A stretch of 5,833 bases of DNA from Nonomuraea sp. (GTDB lineage: Bacteria > Actinomycetota > Actinomycetes > Streptosporangiales > Streptosporangiaceae), in the NCBI GenBank assembly GCA_013362835.1, contig JABFVJ010000310.1, positions 1 through 5,833 on the forward strand, written 5' to 3'. Position numbers and translations under genes: made by a program. Position 1 is the stretch's first letter, and every line of letters begins with the position of its first letter. Shown here piece after piece: positions 1 through 5,833 of the stretch. The notes below the pieces were generated by a model. That model was given only the letters and a program-made list of their open reading frames with translations, had not been told where the DNA came from and searched no databases.

Positions 1-57
1 AGCCTGCCGGACGGGACGACCTTCACGGTCCCGGCGGGCGACGTCCGCGTCGTCTAG
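1..57 (+). CDS. 3' end of an unidentified upstream gene
   Basis: This frame is open from the first base to a TAG stop at 55-57 and reads SLPDGTTFTVPAGDVRVV. Every sense codon in it ends in G or C, as expected of a real gene in this genome. The alternating hydrophobic and polar residues look like the last beta strands of a beta-sandwich or jelly-roll domain, as often ends secreted glycosidases and lyases. With only 18 residues the family cannot be named. A carbohydrate-active enzyme would suit the neighbourhood, but that is inference. A hairpin starts nine bases after the stop, so transcription may end here before the lyase gene. Confidence 0.6.
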   Translation, partial: SLPDGTTFTVPAGDVRVV

Positions 58-65
58 ATCCACCA

Positions 66-81
66 GAGGGCGTCCGCCCTC
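66..81 (+). terminator. Terminator-like hairpin after the upstream gene
   Basis: GAGGGC (66-71) and GCCCTC (76-81) form a perfect 6-bp GC-rich stem around a GTCC loop, nine bases after the TAG stop. No T-run follows, so it is not a classical intrinsic terminator. Actinomycetes often appear to use short GC hairpins without a U tract, so termination or 3'-end protection is plausible. The stem is short and could also be chance in GC-rich DNA. Confidence 0.4.
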
Positions 82-93
82 GCACGACCGTCG

Positions 94-107
94 GGAAAGC
101 GCTTACC
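94..107. promoter_or_regulatory. LacI-family-like operator upstream of the lyase gene
   Basis: GGAAAGCGCTTACC is an inverted repeat centred between 100 and 101. The core AAGCGCTT is a perfect palindrome, extended by GG and CC after one mismatched pair. Palindromes with a central CG step flanked by short A/T arms are the usual binding sites of LacI-family sugar repressors in actinomycetes. It lies about 100 bases before the lyase start, so it probably controls that gene by a sugar signal. No convincing -35/-10 pair is visible around it. The core differs from the AAAACGTTTT site before rhaM, which suggests a different regulator. Confidence 0.5.
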
Positions 108-131
108 GAGCGAAGGGAGGGCCCCGAGTCC

Positions 132-149
132 GTGCCGCAGCGGCGGCAC
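132..149 (+). other. Hairpin in the lyase 5' leader, overlapping a possible leader ORF
   Basis: GTGCCGC (132-138) and GCGGCAC (143-149) form a perfect 7-bp stem with a four-base AGCG loop, between the operator and the lyase ribosome binding site. The GTG at 132 also opens a short frame of 12 codons (MPQRRHHPPQAS, stop 168-170), preceded by a Shine-Dalgarno-like AAGGGAGGG at 113-121. The hairpin is directly visible. Whether it acts in attenuation, mRNA stability or nothing is unknown, and GC-rich leaders produce such stems by chance. Confidence 0.3.
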
Positions 150-190
150 CACCCCCCGCAGGCGTCCTGAGCGGCGCCCGTACCCTGCAC

Positions 191-197
191 GGAGGTG
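191..197 (+). promoter_or_regulatory. Ribosome binding site of the lyase gene
   Basis: GGAGGTG lies seven bases before the ATG at 205. It is a strong match to the 16S rRNA tail at ideal spacing. It fixes the start so that the protein begins five residues before the twin-arginine motif, and argues against the overlapping ATG in another frame. Confidence 0.85.
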
Positions 198-204
198 CAG
201 TTCC

Positions 205-2889
205 ATGACCGAGATCAGCAGACGCGACGCGTTGAAGGGCATGGCGGTGGCCGGCGCGGCCCTGCCCCTGGCCACGATGCTCGACTCTCCCGCCCTGGCC
301 GCGGCCGGCGTGCCCGACGTCGGGCTGCGCTGGCTGGAGGGCAGGCCGGCCGAGGCCGCGGGCACCACCTGGGGCGTGCCGTGGCCCAAGGGCGTGGTGC
401 CCAAGGAGCAGGCGTTCGCGCTCACGGCCGCCGACGGCGCGGCGGTGCCCGTGCAGACCTGGCCGCTGGCGTACTGGCCGGACGGGTCGCTCAAGTGGAC
501 CGCGCACGCCGCCGTCGGGGCGGCGGAGACGTACACGCTGCGGGCCGGGGCCGCCGCCGCGCCCGCCGTCCCGGTGACGGTGAGCGACAAGAAGCAGTAC
601 GTCGACGTCGACACCGGCGTGATCAGGGTCCGCTTACGCAAGGACGGCTCCGAGCTGATCGGCCAGATCTGGCGCGGCGAGACCGAGATCGCCCGCAAGG
701 GGCAGCTCGTCAGCCTCAGGCAGGGCAGGATCGACGACGGCGACGAGCGTACGGTCGAGGTGGACGCCTACCTCAGCGACATCACCAAGGTCGAGGTGGA
801 GCAGGCCGGGCCGGTCCGCGCGGTGGTCCGGGTCGAGGGCCGCCACACCTCGAAGAAGGGCAGGTCCTGGCTGCCGTTCACGGTCCGGCTCTACTTCTAC
901 GCCGGTGCCGAGAACGTGCGCATGGTGCACACGTTCGTCTTCGACCGCGACGGCACGCACGACTTCGTCGCCGGGCTCGGCGTACGGTTCCGCGTGCCGA
1001 TGCGCGACGAGCCCTACAACCGGCACGTACGCTTCGTCGGCGACGGGCACGGCCTGCTGGCCGAGGCCGTCAAGGGCATCACCGGCCTGCGCCGCGACCC
1101 CGGCCCGGCGGTGCGCAAGGCGCAGGTGGCCGGGCAGCGGCTGCCCGACATAGCGACCTGGGACACCCGGGTGAGCAGCCGCGTGCACCTCATCCCCGAC
1201 TGGGGCGACTACTCGCTCAGCCAGCTCTCCTCCGAGGGCTTCACGCTGCGCAAACGCACCGGGAAGGGCTACGGCTGGGTCGCCGTCGACCAGGGGAAGC
1301 GGGCGTCCGGGTTCGGCTACGTGGGCGGCGTGAGCGGCGGCCTCGCCTTCGGCATGCGCGACTTCTGGCAGCGTCACCCGACGCAGCTCGACATCCGGGG
1401 AGCCGCCTCCGAGGAGGCCGAGGTGACGGTCTGGATGTGGTCGCCGGACGCGGGCCCGATGGACACCCGCTTCTACCACGACGGCATGGGCCAGGACACC
1501 TACCCGGAGCAGATCGAGGGCCTCAACATCACCTACGAGGACTACGAGCCCGGGTTCGGCACGCCGCTCGGCATCGCGCGTACGACCGAGCTGACGTTCT
1601 GGGCCGTGGCCGCCACGCCCGACGCCGCCCGGCTGGCCGCGATGGCCGACGCCGCGCGCACGCCGCCGCTGATCGTCGCGCCGCCCGCCCACCTGGCCGC
1701 CGCCAAGGTCTTCGGCGGCCTGTTCGCCCCCGTGGACCGCTCGACCCCGGCGAGGAAGACCATCGAGGACCACCTCGACTTCCTCTTCGGCTTCTACCGC
1801 GACCAGGTCGAACAACGCCACTGGTACGGCTTCTGGGACTACGGCGACATCATGCACACCTTCGACGAGGACCGGCACGTGTGGCGGTACGACATCGGCG
1901 GCTACGCCTGGGACAACTCCGAGCTCTCGCCCGACCTGTGGCTCTGGTACGCCTACCTGCGCTCGGGCAGCCCCGACGTGTTCCGCTTCGCCGAGGCGAT
2001 GACCAGGCACACCGGCGAGGTCGACGTCTACCATCTCGGCCCGTGGGCCGGGCTCGGCTCGCGGCACAACGTCCAGCACTGGGGGTGCAGCGCCAAGCAG
2101 CAGCGCATCTCGACGGCCGTCTACCGGCGGATCTTCTACTACCTGACCGCCGACGAGCGCACCGGCGACCTGATGCGCGCGCTGGTGGACTCCGACAAGA
2201 CGTTCCTCGCCATCGACCCGCTGAGGAAGATCAGGACCGAGCCGTACACGCCGGATCCGCACGCCCTCGCGATCGGGCTCGGCACCGACTGGAGCGGCCT
2301 GGCCGCCGCCTGGCTGACCGAGTGGGAGCGCGGCGGGAACCCGGTCGCGGAGAGGAAGCTCAAGGCGACCATGCGCACGATCGCCGCGATGCCGAACGGC
2401 TTCGTCACCGGCGAGGGCCTGTACGACATCGACACCGGCGAGTTCGCCACGGCGGCGAAGAAGGTCTCGGTCTCGCACCTGTCGGCCATGTTCGGGCAGG
2501 TCGAGATCTGCGCCGAGCTGATCGGGCTGGTGGACATGCCGGACTTCGAGAAGGCGTGGCTGCAGTACTGCCGCCTGTTCAACGCGTCCAAGGCCGAGCA
2601 GGCGGCCGAGACCGGCGCCGACTTCGGCAACCTGATCCTCAAGCAGGGGCACTCCAGGCTGACCGCGTACGCGGCGGTCCGGCTCCAGCGGGACGACCTC
2701 GCCGCCCGCGCCTGGAAGGAGTTCGCCACCGGCGACGGCTACGCCCCCGGCCTGCCGTGGAAGGCCGAGAAGGTCGCCGGCACGCTCAACCCGACCGAGG
2801 AGGCCGTCTGGGTCTCCACCAACACCACCGCCCTGTACGGCCTGGCCGCCATCCAGAACCTGGCCCTGATCGGCGACCAGCTCACCTGA
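205..2889 (+). CDS. Tat-exported exo-rhamnogalacturonan lyase-like protein (PcRGLX/YetA family)
   Basis: This 894-residue protein is close in size to Bacillus subtilis YetA and resembles Penicillium PcRGLX (polysaccharide lyase family 26), which cleaves rhamnogalacturonan I to unsaturated galacturonyl-rhamnose. The N-terminus carries a Tat signal: R6-R7-D8-A9-L10-K11, a hydrophobic stretch at 12-26, and a likely cut after ALA (30-32). Residues about 38-125 match the family's N-terminal RIFT-barrel domain, with TTWGVPWPKG at 54-63 and WPLAYWPDGSLKWT at 86-99. A beta-rich middle follows to about 460. The C-terminal half looks like an alpha-helical toroid with aromatic-rich segments (HWYGFWDYGD 539-548, YAWDNSE 567-573, SRHNVQHWG 619-627) likely to line the substrate groove. 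Lyase activity is inferred from family likeness and the adjacent rhamnose genes; many relatives are uncharacterised and catalytic residues cannot be assigned here. The start is set by GGAGGTG at 191. Separate promoters and a hairpin suggest transcription independent of rhaM. Confidence 0.8.
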   Translation: MTEISRRDALKGMAVAGAALPLATMLDSPALAAAGVPDVGLRWLEGRPAEAAGTTWGVPWPKGVVPKEQAFALTAADGAAVPVQTWPLAYWPDGSLKWTAHAAVGAAETYTLRAGAAAAPAVPVTVSDKKQYVDVDTGVIRVRLRKDGSELIGQIWRGETEIARKGQLVSLRQGRIDDGDERTVEVDAYLSDITKVEVEQAGPVRAVVRVEGRHTSKKGRSWLPFTVRLYFYAGAENVRMVHTFVFDRDGTHDFVAGLGVRFRVPMRDEPYNRHVRFVGDGHGLLAEAVKGITGLRRDPGPAVRKAQVAGQRLPDIATWDTRVSSRVHLIPDWGDYSLSQLSSEGFTLRKRTGKGYGWVAVDQGKRASGFGYVGGVSGGLAFGMRDFWQRHPTQLDIRGAASEEAEVTVWMWSPDAGPMDTRFYHDGMGQDTYPEQIEGLNITYEDYEPGFGTPLGIARTTELTFWAVAATPDAARLAAMADAARTPPLIVAPPAHLAAAKVFGGLFAPVDRSTPARKTIEDHLDFLFGFYRDQVEQRHWYGFWDYGDIMHTFDEDRHVWRYDIGGYAWDNSELSPDLWLWYAYLRSGSPDVFRFAEAMTRHTGEVDVYHLGPWAGLGSRHNVQHWGCSAKQQRISTAVYRRIFYYLTADERTGDLMRALVDSDKTFLAIDPLRKIRTEPYTPDPHALAIGLGTDWSGLAAAWLTEWERGGNPVAERKLKATMRTIAAMPNGFVTGEGLYDIDTGEFATAAKKVSVSHLSAMFGQVEICAELIGLVDMPDFEKAWLQYCRLFNASKAEQAAETGADFGNLILKQGHSRLTAYAAVRLQRDDLAARAWKEFATGDGYAPGLPWKAEKVAGTLNPTEEAVWVSTNTTALYGLAAIQNLALIGDQLT

Positions 2890-2907
2890 GATTAAAACGT
2901 GTCACCG
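2890..2907. promoter_or_regulatory. Upstream operator O1 (half-conserved) of the rhaM promoter
   Basis: GATTAAAACGT (2890-2900) begins at the first base after the lyase stop codon. It is an exact 11-base copy of the sequence at 2980-2990. Measured against a perfect palindrome GATTAAAACGTTTTAATC, the left half is complete and the right half (GTGTCACCG) is poor, so it would be a weaker auxiliary site. AT-rich sequence like this stands out sharply from its surroundings. Its centre is exactly 90 bp from that of O2, with the promoter between them. Binding by the same LacI-type repressor is inference. Confidence 0.5.
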
Positions 2908-2933
2908 CCTCCGACCCAGCCTTGGAGGCGGTG
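2903..2933 (+). terminator. Terminator-like hairpin after the lyase gene
   Basis: CACCGCCTCC (2903-2912) and GGAGGCGGTG (2924-2933) are perfect 10-base complements separated by an 11-base loop, starting 13 bases after the lyase stop. No T-run follows, as is common for actinomycete hairpin terminators. The stem shares its left flank with O1 and ends six bases before the rhaM -35 box, so it would insulate the rha operon from read-through. A rho-dependent end or an mRNA 3'-protecting stem are alternatives. Confidence 0.6.
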
Positions 2934-2939
2934 TACGCA

Positions 2940-2968
2940 TTGACAGCGGCCACCAGGAATCATAGTTT
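2940..2968 (+). promoter_or_regulatory. Sigma-70-type promoter of the rhaM-rhaI-rhaEW operon
   Basis: A perfect -35 box TTGACA lies at 2940-2945. With a 17-base spacer, TAGTTT at 2963-2968 fits the TANNNT form typical of actinomycete housekeeping -10 boxes. CATAGT at 2961-2966 with a 15-base spacer is a weaker alternative. Transcription would start near 2974-2976, giving a leader of about 35 bases before the rhaM GTG. The promoter lies between two copies of GATTAAAACGT, which fits negative control. Confidence 0.65.
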
Positions 2969-2979
2969 CCCAGGCACAG

Positions 2980-2997
2980 GATTAAAACGTTTTGAAG
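2980..2997. promoter_or_regulatory. Main operator O2 of the rha operon (LacI-type)
   Basis: AAAACGTTTT at 2984-2993 is a perfect 10-bp palindrome centred on a CG step (2988/2989). It lies inside GATTAAAACGTTTTGAAG, whose left arm repeats that of O1. It is about 15 bases downstream of the predicted transcription start region, where a bound repressor would block RNA polymerase. The CG-centred symmetric A/T-arm layout is typical of LacI-family sites; a rhamnose-responsive LacI repressor is the likely ligand, but no regulator gene is in this window. Confidence 0.65.
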
Positions 2998-3003
2998 AGA
3001 GGG
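2997..3003 (+). promoter_or_regulatory. Ribosome binding site that selects the rhaM GTG at 3009
   Basis: GAGAGGG precedes two in-frame GTG codons, at 3003 and 3009. The GAGG core (2999-3002) is six bases from the second GTG but abuts the first, so translation should begin at 3009. That start also gives Tyr18 and His22 the same numbering as in Escherichia coli RhaM. Confidence 0.7.
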
Positions 3004-3008
3004 TGCCC

Positions 3009-3326
3009 GTGCAACGCGTCTGCTTCCTGCTGAAGGTCCGCCCCGAGCGGCTGGCGGAGTACCGCGAACGCCACCAGGCCGTCTGGCCGGACATGCTCGA
3101 CGCGCTCGCCCGCACCGGCTGGCACAACTACTCGCTCTTCCTCAGAGGCGACGGCCTGCTCGTGGGCTACCTGGAGACCGACGACTTCGAGGCCGCGAAG
3201 AAGGCGATGGCCGAGACCGAGGTCAACGCCCGCTGGCAGGCCGAGATGGCGCCCTTCTTCGAAGACCTCGACGGGCGCCCCGACGAGGGCATGCACACGC
3301 TGGACGAAGTGTTCCACCTGGATTGA
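3009..3326 (+). CDS. rhaM: L-rhamnose mutarotase
   Basis: This cytoplasmic enzyme of 105 residues interconverts alpha- and beta-L-rhamnose, feeding the anomer the isomerase uses. The protein starts (V/M)QRVCFLLKV, the first strand of the small dimeric ferredoxin-like fold, and its length is close to that of E. coli RhaM (about 104). Active-site Tyr18 and His22 are present in [11 protein letters not shown] (17-27). Other family segments are NYSLFL (40-45), [11 protein letters not shown] (53-63), NARWQAEM with Trp76 (73-80), and the C-terminal DEVFHLD (99-105). It starts with GTG at 3009, chosen by the GAGG site before it. It is first in the operon, behind the promoter and O2, and ends ten bases before rhaI. 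No other function is likely. Confidence 0.93.
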   Translation: MQRVCFLLKVRPERLAEYRERHQAVWPDMLDALARTGWHNYSLFLRGDGLLVGYLETDDFEAAKKAMAETEVNARWQAEMAPFFEDLDGRPDEGMHTLDEVFHLD

Positions 3327-3336
3327 TCGGGAAGTA

Positions 3337-4491
3337 ATGACCACTGACATCAAGGCCGCGCTGCGCGGGCAGCACATCGAGACGCCGTCGTGGGCGTACG
3401 GCAACAGCGGCACACGGTTCAAGGTGTTCGCGCAGCGGGGGGTGCCGCGCGACCCGTACGAGAAGCTGGCCGACGCCGCCCAGGTGCACGCCCACACCGG
3501 CATCGCCCCCACGGTCGCCCTGCACATCCCGTGGGACAAGGTGGCCGACTACGGCGACCTGGCCCGGCACGCGCGCGAACTCGGCGTCGGCATCGGGGCG
3601 ATCAACTCCAACGTCTTCCAGGACGACGACTACATGCTCGGCAGCGTGACCAACCCCGACCCGGCGGTCCGCCGCAAGGCGCTCGGCCACCTGCTGGAAT
3701 GCGTCGACATCATGGACGCCACCGGCTCGGACACGCTCAAGCTGTGGTTCTCCGACGGCACCAACTACCCGGGACAGGACGACATCCGGGCCCGCCAGGA
3801 CCGCCTGGCCGAGGCCCTGGCCGCCGTCTACGACCGCCTGGGCGGCGACCAGCGTTTCCTGCTGGAGTACAAGCTGTTCGAGCCCGCCTTCTACACCACC
3901 GACGTGCCCGACTGGGGCACGGCGTACGCCCACTGCGTCAAGCTCGGGCCGAAGGCCCAGGTCGTCGTGGACACCGGCCACCACGCGCCGGGCGTGAACA
4001 TCGAGTTCATCGTGGCGTTCCTGCTGCGCGAGGGGAAGCTCGGCGGCTTCGACTTCAACTCCCGCTTCTACGCCGACGACGACCTCATGGTCGGCGCCGC
4101 GGACCCGTTCCAGCTGTTCCGCATCATGTTCGAGGTGGTGAGCGGGGGCGGGCTGAGCGGGGACGTCGCGTTCATGCTCGACCAGTGCCACAACATCGAG
4201 CCCAAGATCCCCGGCCAGATCCGCTCGGTCATGAACGTCCAGGAGGCCACGGCCAAGGCGCTGCTGGTGGACCGGGACGCCCTGGCCGCCGCGCAGGCCG
4301 CGGGCGACGTGCTCGGCGCGAACGCCGTGCTCATGGACGCCTACAACACCGACGTACGGCCGCTGCTCGCCGACCTGCGCGAGGAGATGGGACTCGCGCG
4401 CGACCCGATGGCCGCGTACGCCAAGTCCGGATATTTCGAGAAAATCGCCGCCGAGCGCGTCGGCGGCACGCAGGCCGGCTGGGGGGCCTGA
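3337..4491 (+). CDS. rhaI: L-rhamnose isomerase (RhaI type, Streptomyces-like subtype)
   Basis: This 384-residue cytoplasmic aldose-ketose isomerase converts L-rhamnose to L-rhamnulose. It is a metal-dependent TIM barrel of the xylose isomerase-like superfamily, related to the Pseudomonas stutzeri enzyme rather than to E. coli RhaA. With an offset of 42 from P. stutzeri numbering, metal and catalytic positions fall at Glu177 (LLEYK), Asp212 and His215 (VVDTGHH), and Asp247 and Asp249 (YADDDL). The expected metal-ligand His281 is Asp239 here ([10 protein letters not shown]). Another conserved acidic segment is [10 protein letters not shown] (281-290), where Asp282 probably serves as the last metal ligand. 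The ATG at 3337 has a weak GGGAAG upstream and follows the rhaM stop by ten bases, so translation coupling is likely. The next gene starts two bases after its stop. Related isomerases can act on other rare sugars, but the neighbours make rhamnose the clear substrate. Confidence 0.93.
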   Translation: MTTDIKAALRGQHIETPSWAYGNSGTRFKVFAQRGVPRDPYEKLADAAQVHAHTGIAPTVALHIPWDKVADYGDLARHARELGVGIGAINSNVFQDDDYMLGSVTNPDPAVRRKALGHLLECVDIMDATGSDTLKLWFSDGTNYPGQDDIRARQDRLAEALAAVYDRLGGDQRFLLEYKLFEPAFYTTDVPDWGTAYAHCVKLGPKAQVVVDTGHHAPGVNIEFIVAFLLREGKLGGFDFNSRFYADDDLMVGAADPFQLFRIMFEVVSGGGLSGDVAFMLDQCHNIEPKIPGQIRSVMNVQEATAKALLVDRDALAAAQAAGDVLGANAVLMDAYNTDVRPLLADLREEMGLARDPMAAYAKSGYFEKIAAERVGGTQAGWGA

Positions 4492-4493
4492 CC

Positions 4494-5833
4494 ATGCATG
4501 TCGTGAACGAACTCCTCGAACGCTCCCACCGCCTGGGCGCCGACCCGCGCAACACCAACTACGCCGGCGGCAACACCTCGGCCAAGGGCCGCGCCCCCGA
4601 CCCGGTGACCGGCGAGGACGTCGAGCTGCTCTGGGTCAAGGGCTCCGGCGGCGACCTCGGCACCCTCAAGGAGGGCGGACTCGCCGTCCTGCGCCTGGAC
4701 CGCCTGCGCGCGCTCGTGGACGTCTACCCGGGCGTCGAACGCGAGGACGAGATGGTCGCCGCCTTCGACTACTGCCTGCACGGCAAGGGCGGGGCCGCCC
4801 CCTCGATCGACACCGCGATGCACGGCCTGGTCGAGGCCGCCCACGTCGACCACCTGCACCCCGACGCCGGCATCGCCCTGGCCACCGCCCGCGACGGCGA
4901 GGAGCTGACCGGGCGCGTGTTCGGCGACCGGGTCGTGTGGGTGCCGTGGCGGCGGCCGGGCTTCCAGCTGGGCCTGGACATCGCCGCCATCAAGGCCGCC
5001 AACCCGCGGGCGATCGGCTGCGTTCTGGGCGGCCACGGCATCACCGCCTGGGGGAGCACGTCCCAGGAGTGCGAGGCCCGCTCGCTGGAGATCATCCGTA
5101 CCGCCGAGGAGTACCTGGCCGCCCACGGCCGCCCGGACCCGTTCGGGCCGGTCGTCCACCCGCCGCTCCCCGAGCGGGAGCGGCGCGAGCGGGCCGCCGC
5201 GCTGTTCCCGCTGGTCCGGGGCCTGGCCTCCACCGACGCGCGCCAGGTCGGCCACTACACGGACACGCCGGAGGTGCTGGACTTCCTCTCGCGCGCCGAG
5301 CACCCGCGCCTGGCCGCGCTCGGCACGTCCTGCCCCGACCACTTCCTGCGCACCAAGGTCGCGCCGCTGGTGCTGGACCTGCCGCCGGACGCGCCCCTGG
5401 AGCGGGCCGCCGAACGGCTGCGCGAGCTGCACGCCGCCTACCGCGCCGACTACACCGCCTACTACGAGCGCCACGCGACCCCGGACTCGCCGCCGATGCG
5501 CGGCGCCGATCCGGCGATCGTGCTCGTGCCCGGCGTCGGCATGTTCTCCTTCGGCAAGGACAAGCAGACCGCCCGCGTGGCCGGCGAGTTCTACGTCAAC
5601 GCGATCAACGTGATGCGCGGCGCCGAGTCCGTCTCCGCCTACGCGCCCATCCCCGAGTCGGAGAAGTTCCGCATCGAGTACTGGGAGCTGGAGGAGGCCA
5701 AGCTGCGCCGCATGCCGAAGCCGAAGCCGCTGGCCACCCGGGTGGCGCTGGTCACCGGGGCCGGCTCGGGCATCGGCGCGGCCACCGCGCGGCGGCTGGC
5801 CGCCGAGGGCGCGTGCGTGGTGCTCGCCGACCG
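4494..5833 (+). CDS. rhaEW: Bifunctional rhamnulose-1-phosphate aldolase/short-chain dehydrogenase, N-terminal part (cut by window end)
   Basis: The frame starts with ATG at 4494, two bases after the rhaI stop, behind GGGGGG at 4481-4486, and is still open at the window edge after 446 residues; relatives run to roughly 680. Residues about 1-400 are a class II (zinc) aldolase domain that splits L-rhamnulose-1-phosphate into dihydroxyacetone phosphate and L-lactaldehyde. Visible motifs are NTNYAGGNTSAKG (20-32), KGSGGD (49-54), APSIDTAMH (102-110), the zinc pair in HLHP (His120, His122) and His181 in GGHG. From about 415 a Rossmann domain begins, with TGAGSGIG (421-428) and VVLAD ending in Asp446, which favours NAD over NADP. 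This dehydrogenase half is expected to oxidise lactaldehyde to lactate. The two halves are joined by a linker rich in Lys and Pro (404-412). It is the third gene of the operon. Reading continues beyond the window, so this is truncation by sampling, not a broken gene. Confidence 0.92.
   Translation, partial: MHVVNELLERSHRLGADPRNTNYAGGNTSAKGRAPDPVTGEDVELLWVKGSGGDLGTLKEGGLAVLRLDRLRALVDVYPGVEREDEMVAAFDYCLHGKGGAAPSIDTAMHGLVEAAHVDHLHPDAGIALATARDGEELTGRVFGDRVVWVPWRRPGFQLGLDIAAIKAANPRAIGCVLGGHGITAWGSTSQECEARSLEIIRTAEEYLAAHGRPDPFGPVVHPPLPERERRERAAALFPLVRGLASTDARQVGHYTDTPEVLDFLSRAEHPRLAALGTSCPDHFLRTKVAPLVLDLPPDAPLERAAERLRELHAAYRADYTAYYERHATPDSPPMRGADPAIVLVPGVGMFSFGKDKQTARVAGEFYVNAINVMRGAESVSAYAPIPESEKFRIEYWELEEAKLRRMPKPKPLATRVALVTGAGSGIGAATARRLAAEGACVVLAD

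Noticed and set aside
181..186. TACCCT as a -10 box for the lyase gene
   Set aside because: No -35 match lies 16-18 bases upstream, and it would start transcription at or inside the ribosome binding site.
634..2652. Long antisense frame of 672 codons opposite the lyase
   Set aside because: Val, Gly, Ala and Arg-rich mirror of a GC-rich gene; no family motif and no ribosome binding site noticed, while the + strand frame has clear domains and codon bias.
3003..3005. Earlier GTG as the rhaM start
   Set aside because: The Shine-Dalgarno sequence abuts it, leaving no spacer, and the start at 3009 restores the family's residue numbering.
195..3326. A 1043-codon + strand frame running through the lyase gene into rhaM
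   Set aside because: Only its last part (from 3009) is rhaM. The rest overlaps the lyase in another frame, is dominated by Arg, Gly and Ala with no recognisable domain, and is open only because stops are rare in such GC-rich DNA.
3223..4191. Antisense frame of 322 codons opposite rhaI
   Set aside because: It is the complement of conserved isomerase codons and has no recognisable protein features.
4498..4500. Second ATG overlapping the rhaEW start
   Set aside because: It is in another frame and meets a TGA two codons later.
4341..5474. Antisense frame of 377 codons opposite rhaEW and the end of rhaI
   Set aside because: Low-complexity shadow composition; the + strand carries conserved aldolase motifs throughout.
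1..5833. CRISPR arrays, insertion sequences, tRNA or rRNA genes, attachment sites
   Set aside because: No repeat-spacer pattern, transposase motif, cloverleaf or long terminal repeat was seen; the only notable exact repeat is the 11-base operator arm.

Overview
The window is high-GC DNA whose codons end almost always in G or C, with GTG as well as ATG starts and a twin-arginine export signal. This points to an actinomycete (Actinomycetota). Family-level placement, for example among Streptosporangiales, would be guesswork. All genes found lie on the + strand, and the theme is uptake-side degradation and catabolism of L-rhamnose, probably from the pectin polymer rhamnogalacturonan I (RG-I).

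Layout. Bases 1-57 are the last 18 codons of an upstream gene. A 147-base gap follows, with a terminator-like hairpin (66-81), a LacI-type palindrome (94-107) and a second hairpin (132-149) that overlaps a possible 12-codon leader ORF. Next is an 894-residue Tat-exported protein of the PcRGLX/YetA (exo-rhamnogalacturonan lyase-like) family at 205-2889. The 119-base gap 2890-3008 is dense with signals: an operator half-site directly after the stop codon, a 10-bp terminator-like stem, a consensus TTGACA promoter, and a second AAAACGTTTT operator just downstream of the -10. Then comes a tight operon: rhaM (L-rhamnose mutarotase, 3009-3326), rhaI (L-rhamnose isomerase, 3337-4491) and the first two thirds of a fused rhamnulose-1-phosphate aldolase/short-chain dehydrogenase (rhaEW type, 4494 to the window end, incomplete).

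How the genes fit together (inference). The exported lyase would act on RG-I or its fragments outside the membrane. Rhamnose set free by it and by partner enzymes would enter the cell. RhaM would equilibrate the anomers, RhaI would make L-rhamnulose, a kinase not present in this window would phosphorylate it, and the RhaEW aldolase half would split L-rhamnulose-1-phosphate to dihydroxyacetone phosphate and L-lactaldehyde, which the dehydrogenase half would oxidise. A rhamnulokinase gene is expected just downstream. The most informative element is the regulatory island at 2890-2997; no entirely new system is evident here.
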